In this document: positions 7,951 to 19,098 of the stretch, one piece after another
Position numbering within the stretch: the stretch's first letter is position 1
How the letters are laid out: every line of letters starts with the position of its first letter
NCBI RefSeq assembly: GCF_002261475.1
Contig: NZ_NEVN01000006.1
Location: 1 to 64,000, forward strand
Reading direction: 5' to 3'
Length of the DNA stretch: 64,000 nucleotides
Origin: Bordetella genomosp. 5
GTDB lineage: Bacteria > Pseudomonadota > Gammaproteobacteria > Burkholderiales > Burkholderiaceae_B
Position numbers and translations under genes: made by a program
The notes under the pieces: generated by a model
Databases searched by the model: none
What the model was told of the DNA's origin: nothing
Seen by the model: only the letters and a program-made list of their open reading frames with translations

Positions 7951-9230
7951 TGGACGTGCCTCGGTAGGAACAGCACCAGTTCGGGCACGAACGTGAGCAG
8001 CAGCATGACCGCGGTCATGGCCAGCATCATCCAGCTGAGCGGACGCAGGGTCTGCATCATGTTGATGCCGCCGATCTTGCACGCGGCCATCAAGTCCACC
8101 CCCACGGGCGGCGTATTGGCCCCGATCGCCATGTTGATCGACAGCAGGATGCCGAAGTGCACCGGGTCGATGTTGTAGTGCGCGAGCACGGGCATCACCA
8201 CGGGCGCCACGATGATGATCACCGGGATCGCTTCCATGAAGGTGCCGAGGAGCAGCAACACCACCGTGAGCACCAGCAGCACGGCCGTCTTGCTGTCGGT
8301 CCAGTTGACCAGCAGGCTGGACAGAGCCTGCGGCACCTGTTCGGCCACCAGCACCCAGGCGAAGAGGCCGGACGCGCCGATGATCAGCAGGATGGAGGCG
8401 CTGCCTTCGCCGGTCGACTTGAGGCTGTCCCAGATCGCGCGCAGGCTGAGCGTGCGGTACCAGAAGAAGCCGATCAGCAGGGCGTAGACGATGGCGCTCG
8501 AGGCCGCCTCGGTGGCGGTGAAGATGCCGAAGCGGATGCCGCCGATGATGAGCACCGGCACCATCAGCGCGGGCAGTGCATCGATCGCGGCGGCGCGCAG
8601 CTCTGCCCAGGAGAAGGGTTGTCCGCCCGACCAGCCATGCTTGCGCGACTGCCAGATAGCCACGGCGATGAGCGCGGCGCCCAGCAGAATGCCCGGGATG
8701 ATCCCGGCCAGAAACAGCTTGCCCACCGAGGTGTCGGTGATCGTGCCGTACACGATCAGGACGATGCTGGGCGGGATGATGGTGGAGGTGGCGCCGGCAC
8801 TGCCGACCAGGGCGCACGAAAAGCCCTTGTCGTAGCCGGCGCGCGCCATGGCCGGAAGCAGCAGGCTGCCGATGGCGACCACGTCGGCCACCCCGGAGCC
8901 CGACAGCGCGCCGAACATCAGGCAGGCCAGCACGGCCACCACCGCCAGGCCGCCCTTGATGTCGCCGACGATGGCGGCGCACAGGCGCACGATGCGCTGG
9001 GTCAGGCCGGCGCCGTTCATGAGCTGCGCGGCGAGGATGAACAGAGGAATGGCCAGCAGCGTGAAGCTGTCCAGACCCACCACGTACTGCTGCGCCGCGA
9101 CCATCATGGGCGCGGCGTCGTAGATCGCCAGGTAGGCCAGGCAGGACAGCACCAGACCGAAGGCGATGGGCATGTCGATCAACACCGTGATCGTGAACAC
9201 GCCCATCAGGAAGAGGGCACCCGAAGACAT
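7947..9230 (-). CDS. dctM: TRAP transporter large permease subunit DctM
   Basis: A 427-residue membrane protein with about 12 spans, the Na+-coupled translocation subunit of a TRAP transporter. The DctM pattern is clear: hydrophobic opening, PLFILAAQLMNGAG, GALSGSGVADVVAIGS, GSAGATSTIIPPSI and, in the second half, NMAIGANTPPVGVDL. Length matches the family (about 425). It follows the small subunit by 3 bases and overlaps the CitE-like gene. It should import the substrate delivered by the DctP protein upstream, most likely a C4-type or aromatic carboxylate. Confidence 0.95.
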   Translation of the reverse strand: MSSGALFLMGVFTITVLIDMPIAFGLVLSCLAYLAIYDAAPMMVAAQQYVVGLDSFTLLAIPLFILAAQLMNGAGLTQRIVRLCAAIVGDIKGGLAVVAVLACLMFGALSGSGVADVVAIGSLLLPAMARAGYDKGFSCALVGSAGATSTIIPPSIVLIVYGTITDTSVGKLFLAGIIPGILLGAALIAVAIWQSRKHGWSGGQPFSWAELRAAAIDALPALMVPVLIIGGIRFGIFTATEAASSAIVYALLIGFFWYRTLSLRAIWDSLKSTGEGSASILLIIGASGLFAWVLVAEQVPQALSSLLVNWTDSKTAVLLVLTVVLLLLGTFMEAIPVIIIVAPVVMPVLAHYNIDPVHFGILLSINMAIGANTPPVGVDLMAACKIGGINMMQTLRPLSWMMLAMTAVMLLLTFVPELVLFLPRHVQ

Positions 9231-9233
9231 CGA

Positions 9234-9710
9234 TTAATCCTTTGCGGCGCTCGGCTCGAACAGTTGGGCCACGTGCACGATGGCCGTGATGACGCAGGCG
9301 AACGGCAGGGCCAGGTAGACGGTGCCGGCCGACACGTCGAGCGCGGGCAGGGTCTGGTCCATGGTGAGCTCGGCGAGTTGCCAGCCGGCGTAACCCAGGG
9401 CGAGCAGGCCGATGATGATGAGGACGTGGTTGGCGCGTTCGACGAAGGCGAGCACGCGGGCGTTGCGCACGAAGAACGGCAGCAGGCCTGCCATCAGGTG
9501 CGAGCGCTCGAAGCTGCAGACGACGCCGCCGATGAAGGCGGACCACACCAGCACGAGCCGCGGCAGTTCCTCGGCCCAGTGCGGCGTGGTGTGCGTGACG
9601 AAACGGGCAAAAACCACGTAGGTGATCAGGATCGCCAGCAAGGCCACCGCCAGGGCGGCGAAGGCCTTGCTGATGCCCGACAGAATGGCGGACACGCGGC
9701 TGAGCATCAC
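9234..9710 (-). CDS. dctQ: TRAP transporter small permease subunit DctQ
   Basis: A 158-residue protein with four membrane spans, matching the DctQ small subunit that pairs with DctM. The DctQ signature is visible in HWAEELPRLVLVWSAFIGG followed by RSHLMAGLLP. It overlaps the end of dctP (ATGA at 9710-9707) and precedes dctM by 3 bases. This tight P-Q-M order is standard for TRAP operons. It helps assemble the permease; no catalytic function of its own is known. Confidence 0.93.
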   Translation of the reverse strand: MMLSRVSAILSGISKAFAALAVALLAILITYVVFARFVTHTTPHWAEELPRLVLVWSAFIGGVVCSFERSHLMAGLLPFFVRNARVLAFVERANHVLIIIGLLALGYAGWQLAELTMDQTLPALDVSAGTVYLALPFACVITAIVHVAQLFEPSAAKD

Positions 9711-10693
9711 TTGGCCTCGCGGTACTTCTGAACGAGGTTCATCAGCTCGGCGCCGTACACGGGCTCGTAGGTCTTCCAGACGGGCGCGACGGCGGCGGCG
9801 AAGGCGGCCTTGTCGACCTCGTTGACCTGCATGCCCTTGGCCTTGAGCTGCTCGACGAACTGCTGGTCGCCGTCGGTGATCATCTTGCGCTGTTCATCGC
9901 GCCACTTGTCGGCGGCCGCCTGCACCACCTTGCGGTCCTCGGCGGACAGCTTGTTCCAGACCGGCTTGGAGATGATCAGGTTGGCCGGACCCCAGACATG
10001 GCCGGTGAGCGACAGGTACTTCTGCACTTCGAAGAACGACGAGGTGTAGATGATGGACAGGGGATTTTCCTGGGCATCGAACACCTTCTGCTGGAGCGCG
10101 GAGTACAGCTCGCCGAAGGCCAGCGGCGCGGGGTTCGCGCCCAGCGCCGTGAAGGTGTCCAGGCGCATCTTGTCGGGCGTGACGCGGGTCTTCAGGCCGG
10201 CGAGGTCGGCCGGCTTGTTGACCGGGCCGCGATTGTTGGTCACGTGGCGAAAGCCGTTCTCCCACCACGAGATGACCATCAGATTCTTCTTCTCGGCCAG
10301 CTTGGCGAGCGCCTGGCCCAGTTCGCCGTCGTAGGCCTTGTAGGCCTGTGCCGACGAGGTCCAGGTGTAGGGCAGTTCGACCACGCCGAACTTGGGCTCG
10401 AGCGGTTGCAGCGAGCCCGAGCCGATGATGGCGGCGCCCTGGCTGCCGATCTGCAGGCCTTCGAGCATGGTCTTCTCGTTGCCGAGCTGGCCGCTCGGGA
10501 ACAGGATGAAGTTCACGCGGCCGGCGGTCTTTTCCTTGACCTCCGCCGCGAAGCCTTCGGCGGCCTTGTTCCAGCTGTGGCTGGGCGCGAGCACGTGGCC
10601 CAGCTTGATGTCGAGCGCGTGGGCGGCGGGCGCCAGCGCGAGCGTGAAGCCCGCGGCGGCGAGCAGGCGGGTGAGCGTACGGTTGAGCTGCAT
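9707..10693 (-). CDS. dctP: TRAP transporter solute-binding protein DctP
   Basis: A 328-residue periplasmic receptor. The first ~26 residues are a Sec signal peptide ending AHA. The DctP fold markers follow: LGHVLAPSHSWNKAAEGFA, a central FRHVTNNRGPVNKPADLAGLK with the arginine that usually salt-bridges a substrate carboxylate, and a helical C-terminus. The start at 10693 has AAGGGG 6 bases upstream. It is the first transporter gene after the GntR regulator (173-bp gap). The ligand cannot be named; most DctP proteins bind organic acids. An inverted repeat in front of it (10730-10746) could be an operator. Confidence 0.94.
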   Translation of the reverse strand: MQLNRTLTRLLAAAGFTLALAPAAHALDIKLGHVLAPSHSWNKAAEGFAAEVKEKTAGRVNFILFPSGQLGNEKTMLEGLQIGSQGAAIIGSGSLQPLEPKFGVVELPYTWTSSAQAYKAYDGELGQALAKLAEKKNLMVISWWENGFRHVTNNRGPVNKPADLAGLKTRVTPDKMRLDTFTALGANPAPLAFGELYSALQQKVFDAQENPLSIIYTSSFFEVQKYLSLTGHVWGPANLIISKPVWNKLSAEDRKVVQAAADKWRDEQRKMITDGDQQFVEQLKAKGMQVNEVDKAAFAAAVAPVWKTYEPVYGAELMNLVQKYREAK

Positions 10694-10729
10694 TGTTTTC
10701 CCCTTGGGCAACTGTTCGTGCCTGTCTTG

Positions 10730-10746
10730 CACCGAGTCCGTCGGTG
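10730..10746. promoter_or_regulatory. Inverted repeat upstream of dctP
   Basis: CACCGA (10730-10735) and TCGGTG (10741-10746) are perfect 6-base arms with a 5-base spacer, 37-53 bases upstream of the dctP start. This is a possible operator or attenuation hairpin. It does not resemble the palindrome in front of the GntR gene. Confidence 0.3.
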
Positions 10747-10866
10747 TCACGGCACGCCGGAACCGCGGCATGAACGGGCCCCGGCCGGGCGCGCGCGGCG
10801 CCAGCCTGAAGGGCATTGGAATCGGGAAAGGCCGGCGCGCAGCCGGGTCAGCGCGGCATCAGGAGC

Positions 10867-11601
10867 TCATCGGATGCCACCGCTGCCGAAGTCTTCGCGC
10901 AGGCGCGCCATGATGCCGACCAGGTGGTCGTGCATCGCATGGCGCGCGCGGATCGGGTCGCGGTCGGTAATGGCCGCGAGAATGCGTTCGTGTTCCTTTT
11001 GAGCTTCGACCCAGACGTTGGTCGTGACGAAGTGCTCTTCCAGGCGGTGAAACACCGGGCTGGTCGAGGACAGCTGCCAGATGTGCGAGATCGCGGCCGC
11101 CAGCGCCGCGTTGCCGCAGCCGTTGGCAATGGCGCTGTGGAAGGCGCGGTCGTGTTCGGCCGGGCCATCGGTGAGCGACATCGCTTCGTGCGCGGCGCGG
11201 ATCGCGCCGATCTGCGCGGGCGAGGCCTTCTGGGCGGCCAGCGCGGCGCACTCGGGCTCCATCAGCAGGCGCGTCTCGAGCAGATCGAAGGGGCCGATGT
11301 CGGTGGCTTCGGCGCCACCCGCCGGCGCGGCGGGCAGGGCGGGTGCGCCGTATTGGCCATCGTCGCGCGGCGCGCAGACGAACACGCCGGTGCCCACGCG
11401 CACCTCGACATAGCCTTCGATTTCCAGGGCGATCAGGGCCTCGCGCACGGAGGCACGGCTCACCTGAAGCTGTTCGGCCAGCTCCCGCTCGGCCGGCAGG
11501 CGTCCGCCGGCCGGAAAGTCGCCGGCACGGATGCGCCCGGCAATCTGGTCCGCGATCATGCGGTACAGACGGGTGGAGGCGACTGCCTGGAAAGCGGCCA
11601 T
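10867..11601 (-). CDS. GntR family regulator, FadR subfamily (FCD domain)
   Basis: A 244-residue regulator. The winged helix-turn-helix is residues about 5-75 (REL..QLQVSRASVREALIALE is the recognition region), and the all-helical FCD ligand domain is about 95-230. That domain has the acidic/histidine metal-binding positions typical of FadR-C proteins (HDRAFHSAI; HERILAAI; HAMHDHL). Such proteins usually repress a catabolic operon and are released by its substrate. The ATG at 11601 has AGGA at -12 to -9. It sits immediately upstream of, and in the same direction as, the TRAP/CitE/ThDP genes, so it probably controls them and itself. A palindrome at 11644-11659 is the best operator candidate. 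Confidence 0.9.
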   Translation of the reverse strand: MAAFQAVASTRLYRMIADQIAGRIRAGDFPAGGRLPAERELAEQLQVSRASVREALIALEIEGYVEVRVGTGVFVCAPRDDGQYGAPALPAAPAGGAEATDIGPFDLLETRLLMEPECAALAAQKASPAQIGAIRAAHEAMSLTDGPAEHDRAFHSAIANGCGNAALAAAISHIWQLSSTSPVFHRLEEHFVTTNVWVEAQKEHERILAAITDRDPIRARHAMHDHLVGIMARLREDFGSGGIR

Positions 11602-11643
11602 GCGAGGTCCTGTAAAAACTGTCTGGTGTTCTGGTGGCTCAGT

Positions 11644-11659
11644 GGTCAGGCCACTGACC
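11644..11659. promoter_or_regulatory. Candidate operator of the GntR/FCD regulator
   Basis: GGTCAG (11644-11649), spacer GCCA and CTGACC (11654-11659) form a perfect 6-base inverted repeat, 43-58 bases upstream of the regulator start. Size, position and half-site spacing suit an autoregulatory operator. The assignment is inference. Confidence 0.5.
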
Positions 11660-12050
11660 GAAATATACCGGACGGCCGGCTGCCTCGGAATGGGCTGAGC
11701 GCCGACCAAGGCGCTTTCAAGGGAAAACCACTAGGGCGTCGGCGCGGTCGTGTGACAGCTTGTGAGTCCGGGCACGAGACTTGCTGAGGGCGCCGCCGTC
11801 GCGGGTAAGTGGTCCGTGGCAGCGCCGCGAGAGCGGCCGGCACGGCGGTCAAACGCCTCCAAACATGACAATTTGTCGCCATAGAACGGAACAAACGGTG
11901 ATCTCTGCGCGCGATATGCAACAAAACCGGTATAGTCCATGGGCCTCTCTCACGTATTCTTACTATAGGCAGAGAGGTCATTCCTACCTTTCAACGAATC
12001 ACGCCAACGCTGGTGCGCCCTCCGCGTGCCTCCGCCGGGAATCCTGACGC
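11660..12050. other. Intergenic region between the GntR gene and the hybrid kinase
   Basis: No coding region is supported here. It must hold the divergent promoters of the GntR and hybrid-kinase genes. The part from about 11860 to 12000 is less GC-rich. It contains an inverted repeat CCTCTCT...AGAGAGG (about 11943-11977) enclosing TACTATAGG, about 75-110 bases upstream of the kinase start. No promoter is convincing enough to place. Confidence 0.4.
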
Positions 12051-15515
<3,465 letters not shown>

Positions 15516-15547
15516 GTCCCGAGCCTGCATAGCCGTTGAAGCACACC

Positions 15548-16387
15548 ATGTCCCAGCCCGCCAAGATCCGTACCGCCGACATCGAGCAGCGCTTGCTGAT
15601 CGATGCCATTTTTCATCGGTACCACTACGATTTCCGGGGGTATGCGCAGGCCTCGCTCAAGCGGCGCCTGCATACCGCCCTCAGTCAGTTCGGATGCAAG
15701 ACCTTGTCGCAGCTGCAGGATAGAGTGCTGCACGAGCCCTCGGTGTTCACCGCGCTGCTTCAGTACCTCACGGTGCAGGTCAGCGACATGTTTCGCGATC
15801 CGAGCTACTTCCTGTCGTTGCGCCAGGAGGTGATCCCGATCCTGCGCACCTATCCCTCGATCAAGGTCTGGGTGGCGGGCTGCAGCGCAGGCGAAGAGGT
15901 GTACTCGCTCGCCATCCTGCTGCACGAGGAAGGGCTGCTGGATCGCACGCTGATCTATGCCACCGACATCAACCCGCATGCCTTGCGCGCGGCGGAGCAG
16001 GGCGTGTTCGACCTGGATCGGGCGGCCGCATTCACCGAAAACCATGCCCGCGCCGGCGGACGCAGCTCCCTGTCGGATTACTACACGGCCCGCTACGGCC
16101 GCGTGATGTTCGACAAGGGCCTGCGCGAACACATGGTGTTCTCGGATCACAGCCTCGCCACCGACAGCGTGTTCGCCGAGATGCATCTGATCTCGTGCCG
16201 CAACGTGCTGATCTATTTCGAGCGCGACCTCCAGGACCGCGCGCTGGGCCTGTTTCACGATGCCCTGTGCCATCGCGGCTTTCTGGGCCTGGGTGCGAAG
16301 GAGTCGTTGCGCTTCTCGGGCCAGGCCAACGCCTTCGACGATTTCGTGCTCGAAGACCGCATCTACCGCAAGAAGGCGGGCCGTTGA
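15548..16387 (+). CDS. CheR-type protein glutamate methyltransferase
   Basis: A 279-residue SAM-dependent methyltransferase of the CheR family. N-terminal helical domain (about 10-80, with FRGYAQASLKRRL), then the SAM-binding motif VWVAGCSAGEEVYSLAI (about 104-120), the acidic TDINPHALR strand, and the ISCRNVLIYF motif that defines CheR. CheR methylates glutamates of chemoreceptors, but no receptor, cheA or cheW gene is in this window, so the target is unknown. Two in-frame ATGs (15536 and 15548) are possible; I use 15548. It is 32 bases after the hybrid kinase stop and its stop overlaps the cheB start by one base (TGATG), so it is translationally coupled. Confidence 0.92.
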   Translation: MSQPAKIRTADIEQRLLIDAIFHRYHYDFRGYAQASLKRRLHTALSQFGCKTLSQLQDRVLHEPSVFTALLQYLTVQVSDMFRDPSYFLSLRQEVIPILRTYPSIKVWVAGCSAGEEVYSLAILLHEEGLLDRTLIYATDINPHALRAAEQGVFDLDRAAAFTENHARAGGRSSLSDYYTARYGRVMFDKGLREHMVFSDHSLATDSVFAEMHLISCRNVLIYFERDLQDRALGLFHDALCHRGFLGLGAKESLRFSGQANAFDDFVLEDRIYRKKAGR

Positions 16388-16989
16388 TGCCGCGTACCGA
16401 CACGCCCGCCGCCAACGCCCACGACGCCATCGTGATGGGCGGCTCCTCGGGGGCCATCGACGCGTTGATGGATATCCTGCCGGCGCTGCCGGCGGGGCTG
16501 CGGGCCGCCGTGCTGGTGGTGCTGCATCTGCCGCGCCACCGGCGCAGCCTGCTGGTCGAGATCTTTGGCCAGCGCTGCGCCTTGCCCGCCGTCGAGGCCG
16601 AGGACCAGATGCCGATCGAGCCGGGGCATGTGTATTTCGCCGCGCCCGATTACCACCTGCTGGTCGACGCCGGCCCGCGCCTGTCGCTGTCCATCGATCC
16701 GCCGGTGCACTTTTCGCGCCCCTCGATCGACGTGCTGTTCGAGACCGCGGCCGAATGCTATGGCGACCGCCTGATCGGCATTCTGTTGTCCGGCGCCAAT
16801 GAAGACGGCGCCCGCGGTCTGGCCGCCATCGACGCGGCGGGCGGTCTCACCGTGGTGCAGACCCCGGCGAGCGCTTCGATGCCCGCCATGCCCGACGCCG
16901 CGCTGGCCCGCCTGCGTGCGCACCATGTGCTGCCTCCCCCCGACATCGCCACGCTGCTCGCGCAACGCCATGCGCAGCGTTTGCTGTGA
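16387..16989 (+). CDS. CheB-type protein-glutamate methylesterase without receiver domain
   Basis: A 200-residue stand-alone CheB catalytic domain that hydrolyses glutamyl methyl esters or deamidates glutamine. The Ser-His-Asp triad is visible: Ser20 in GGSSGA, His47 in LHLPRH and Asp140 in SGANEDGARG. Classic CheB proteins carry an N-terminal receiver domain that gates the esterase. It is absent here, so control must come from expression, partner binding or the neighbouring kinases. It is coupled to cheR upstream (TGATG), and its stop overlaps a possible GTG start of the next gene. Together with CheR it forms a methylation/demethylation pair lacking a visible substrate receptor. Confidence 0.92.
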   Translation: MPRTDTPAANAHDAIVMGGSSGAIDALMDILPALPAGLRAAVLVVLHLPRHRRSLLVEIFGQRCALPAVEAEDQMPIEPGHVYFAAPDYHLLVDAGPRLSLSIDPPVHFSRPSIDVLFETAAECYGDRLIGILLSGANEDGARGLAAIDAAGGLTVVQTPASASMPAMPDAALARLRAHHVLPPPDIATLLAQRHAQRLL

Positions 16990-17009
16990 ACCCACGCTTA
17001 ACCGGAACC

Positions 17010-18158
17010 ATGATCTCTTCGCCCGACACGACCACCGACGACCGCATCAAGTGCCTGCTGGTCGACGACGTCCCGGAAAACCTGGTCGCGCTGCAGGCCC
17101 TGCTCGAGAACGACCGGGTGCAGGTGCTGAAGGCGCAGTCGGGATCCGAAGCGCTCGAGCTGCTGCTCAACCACGGTGATGTGGCGCTGGCGCTGCTCGA
17201 TGTGCAGATGCCCGAGATGAACGGCTTCGAGCTGGCCGAGCTGATCCGCGGCAGCGAGCGCACCCGTCATATCCCGCTCATTTTCATGACGGCGGGTTCG
17301 CGCGAGCACAACTGGCAGTTCCGCGGTTACGAGACCGGCGCGGTGGACTTTCTGTACAAGCCCATCGATCCGTACATGTTGAGCACCAAGGCGAACGTGT
17401 TTTTCGAGCTGCACGAGCGCAAGCGCGCCCTGGCGCAGCAACTGCAGGAGCGCACCGAGGCGCTGCGGGTCAATGAAATGTTCATGGCCGTGCTGAGTCA
17501 CGACCTGCGCACGCCGCTGCAGTCCATCACGATCGCGGCGACGCTGCTGCAGCGCCAGATCGACGCGGCGCGCGTGAGCAGCATCGCCGGACGCATGCTT
17601 CAGAGCAGCGAACGCATGGCGCGCATGATCGAGGACCTGCTGGACGTGACCCGCATCCGCCAGACCGGTGGCCTGACGGTCACCCCCACGCGCCTGAGCA
17701 TGCAGACGCTGGTGCAGCGCACCCTCGATGAAGTCCAGACCGGGCATCCGGACCGGCTCATCGAAATGCACCTCGACGGCAATCCGCTCGGTACCTGGGA
17801 CGGCGAGCGCATGTGCCAGGTGCTGGCGAATCTGGTGGGCAACGCGATCCATCACGGCGATCCGGCCGTGCCTGTACGGGTGCAGATCGATGGCGGCGCG
17901 ATCGACCGGGTCACGGTGACGGTCAGCAACGGCGGCACCATCCCGCCCGACCTGCTGCCACACCTGTTCAACCCGTTCCGCGGCGGCGAGCGCCGCCCGG
18001 GCGAGCATCAGGGTCTGGGATTGGGTCTGTTCATCGCGCAGCAGATCGTGATCACGCACGGGGGCTGCATCGAAGCGGGCTCGCGCGACGGCATCACGTC
18101 GTTCCGCGTGGAGCTGCCGCGCGAGGTGGCGCCGGGCACGCGCAAGGCGGTGCTTTAA
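17010..18158 (+). CDS. Receiver domain - histidine kinase fusion
   Basis: A 382-residue soluble protein with an N-terminal receiver domain (about 13-130, Asp64 in LLDVQMPEMNG, Lys117 in YKP), a short coiled linker, a HisKA dimerisation domain with His164 in LSHDLRTPL, and a HATPase_c domain (NLVGNAIHHG, then GLGLGLFIAQQI). It has no membrane span or sensor domain, so its activity is probably set by phosphorylation of its own receiver by the hybrid kinase encoded at the start of the operon. The G1 box is weak (VSNGGTI instead of D.G.G), which could lower ATPase activity. The ATG at 17010 is preferred over a GTG at 16986 that overlaps the cheB stop. Confidence 0.9.
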   Translation: MISSPDTTTDDRIKCLLVDDVPENLVALQALLENDRVQVLKAQSGSEALELLLNHGDVALALLDVQMPEMNGFELAELIRGSERTRHIPLIFMTAGSREHNWQFRGYETGAVDFLYKPIDPYMLSTKANVFFELHERKRALAQQLQERTEALRVNEMFMAVLSHDLRTPLQSITIAATLLQRQIDAARVSSIAGRMLQSSERMARMIEDLLDVTRIRQTGGLTVTPTRLSMQTLVQRTLDEVQTGHPDRLIEMHLDGNPLGTWDGERMCQVLANLVGNAIHHGDPAVPVRVQIDGGAIDRVTVTVSNGGTIPPDLLPHLFNPFRGGERRPGEHQGLGLGLFIAQQIVITHGGCIEAGSRDGITSFRVELPREVAPGTRKAVL

Positions 18159-18237
18159 AGAACCGCCGCCGACGCGGGGTCGCAGGCAAGGCGCCTTGGC
18201 AGAAAGGGACGGCCCGTTGGACCGCCCCTCGCCAGGT

Positions 18238-18705
18238 TCAGGACGGACGAATGCGGCGGGCGCGCAGCGGCTCGGCCTGGCCGCTCTCGGCGGCGAGCAC
18301 GTGGTAGAAGAACGAGAGATTGTCTTCGGCGCCATTGGCGAGCTGGCTGTAGGCCTTCGCGATGGGGCTGATCCAGGTGCCGCCCGGCATCTGCAGCACC
18401 AGCGGCACGCCGCCGCTGGCCTCGCCCTTGCCCAGCGGCGAGGTGGACGCGTGGGCCCAGCGCGCATGCAGATGGCGCACGATCACTTCGCCGGCATAAC
18501 AGCCGAACAAAAACACCGTATTGCGCACGGCCGCGGCGCTATTGCCGCTCGCATGAAAATCCTGGATCAGGCCGTCGATCACGCGCAGCGAGGCCGGCGT
18601 GAAATCCAGGGTCACGCCTTCGATATTCCGGACCACGTTGACGACCACGCCCGCGAGATCGGGGGCGTGTTCGGGAGTGGGCGGATAGGGCAGTTTCAGT
18701 TCCAT
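18238..18705 (-). CDS. Hypothetical protein
   Basis: A 155-residue protein starting at the ATG at 18705 (MELKLPYPPTPEHAPDLAG). I do not recognise a family with confidence. It has a mixed alpha/beta look with a conserved-looking central helix VRNTVFLFGCYAGEVIVRHL (about residues 61-80) and a later FFYHVLAAESGQAEPLRARR end. There is no signal peptide or membrane span, so it is probably cytoplasmic. It converges on the signalling operon with about 80 bp between stops. Codon use is GC3-rich and consistent with real coding. Confidence 0.65.
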   Translation of the reverse strand: MELKLPYPPTPEHAPDLAGVVVNVVRNIEGVTLDFTPASLRVIDGLIQDFHASGNSAAAVRNTVFLFGCYAGEVIVRHLHARWAHASTSPLGKGEASGGVPLVLQMPGGTWISPIAKAYSQLANGAEDNLSFFYHVLAAESGQAEPLRARRIRPS

Positions 18706-18794
18706 GCCGGGCCTGCTTAGAGATGCCGCGTGGGCGGCGGGTGTTCGGAAGCGGTGATCGGGGGGTTCGATCGGTGGCACGCTGCGTCGTCGCG

Positions 18795-18990
18795 CGTCGC
18801 GCCGATGCGCCGTTGCGCCGGTGCGCCGGTGCGCCGTTGCGCCGGTGTGCCGGTCCGCACGGTAACACAGCCTGATCTTAGCGGGTCGCGGCGACGGACG
18901 GGAAATGGCAGAAGCGGCGAGGATCGTGATCGGCGCAGGGAGGGGGGCGGAAGCAGCGCGGATCGTGGTCGGCGCAGGGGGGGGGCGGGC
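18795..18990. repeat. Short tandem and direct repeats upstream of the hypothetical gene
   Basis: Between about 18800 and 18856 a GCGCCGGT/GCGCCGTT octamer-like unit recurs about six times. Between about 18912 and 18990 a unit near GGATCGTGATCGGCGCAGGG, followed by a G-tract and GCGGAAGC, occurs twice in direct repeat with few differences. These lie in the ~390-bp gap 18706-19098, where no gene is supported. Confidence 0.6.
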
Positions 18991-19098
18991 GCTGGCGCGG
19001 TGGTACGACAGTGCCCTGGCGCGGATCGCGCCGGGGGTTGCCGGCTCGATCGTGCCGCGGGCCGGGGTGGCACGTCGCGCGCCGCCCCGGCCGGCCGC

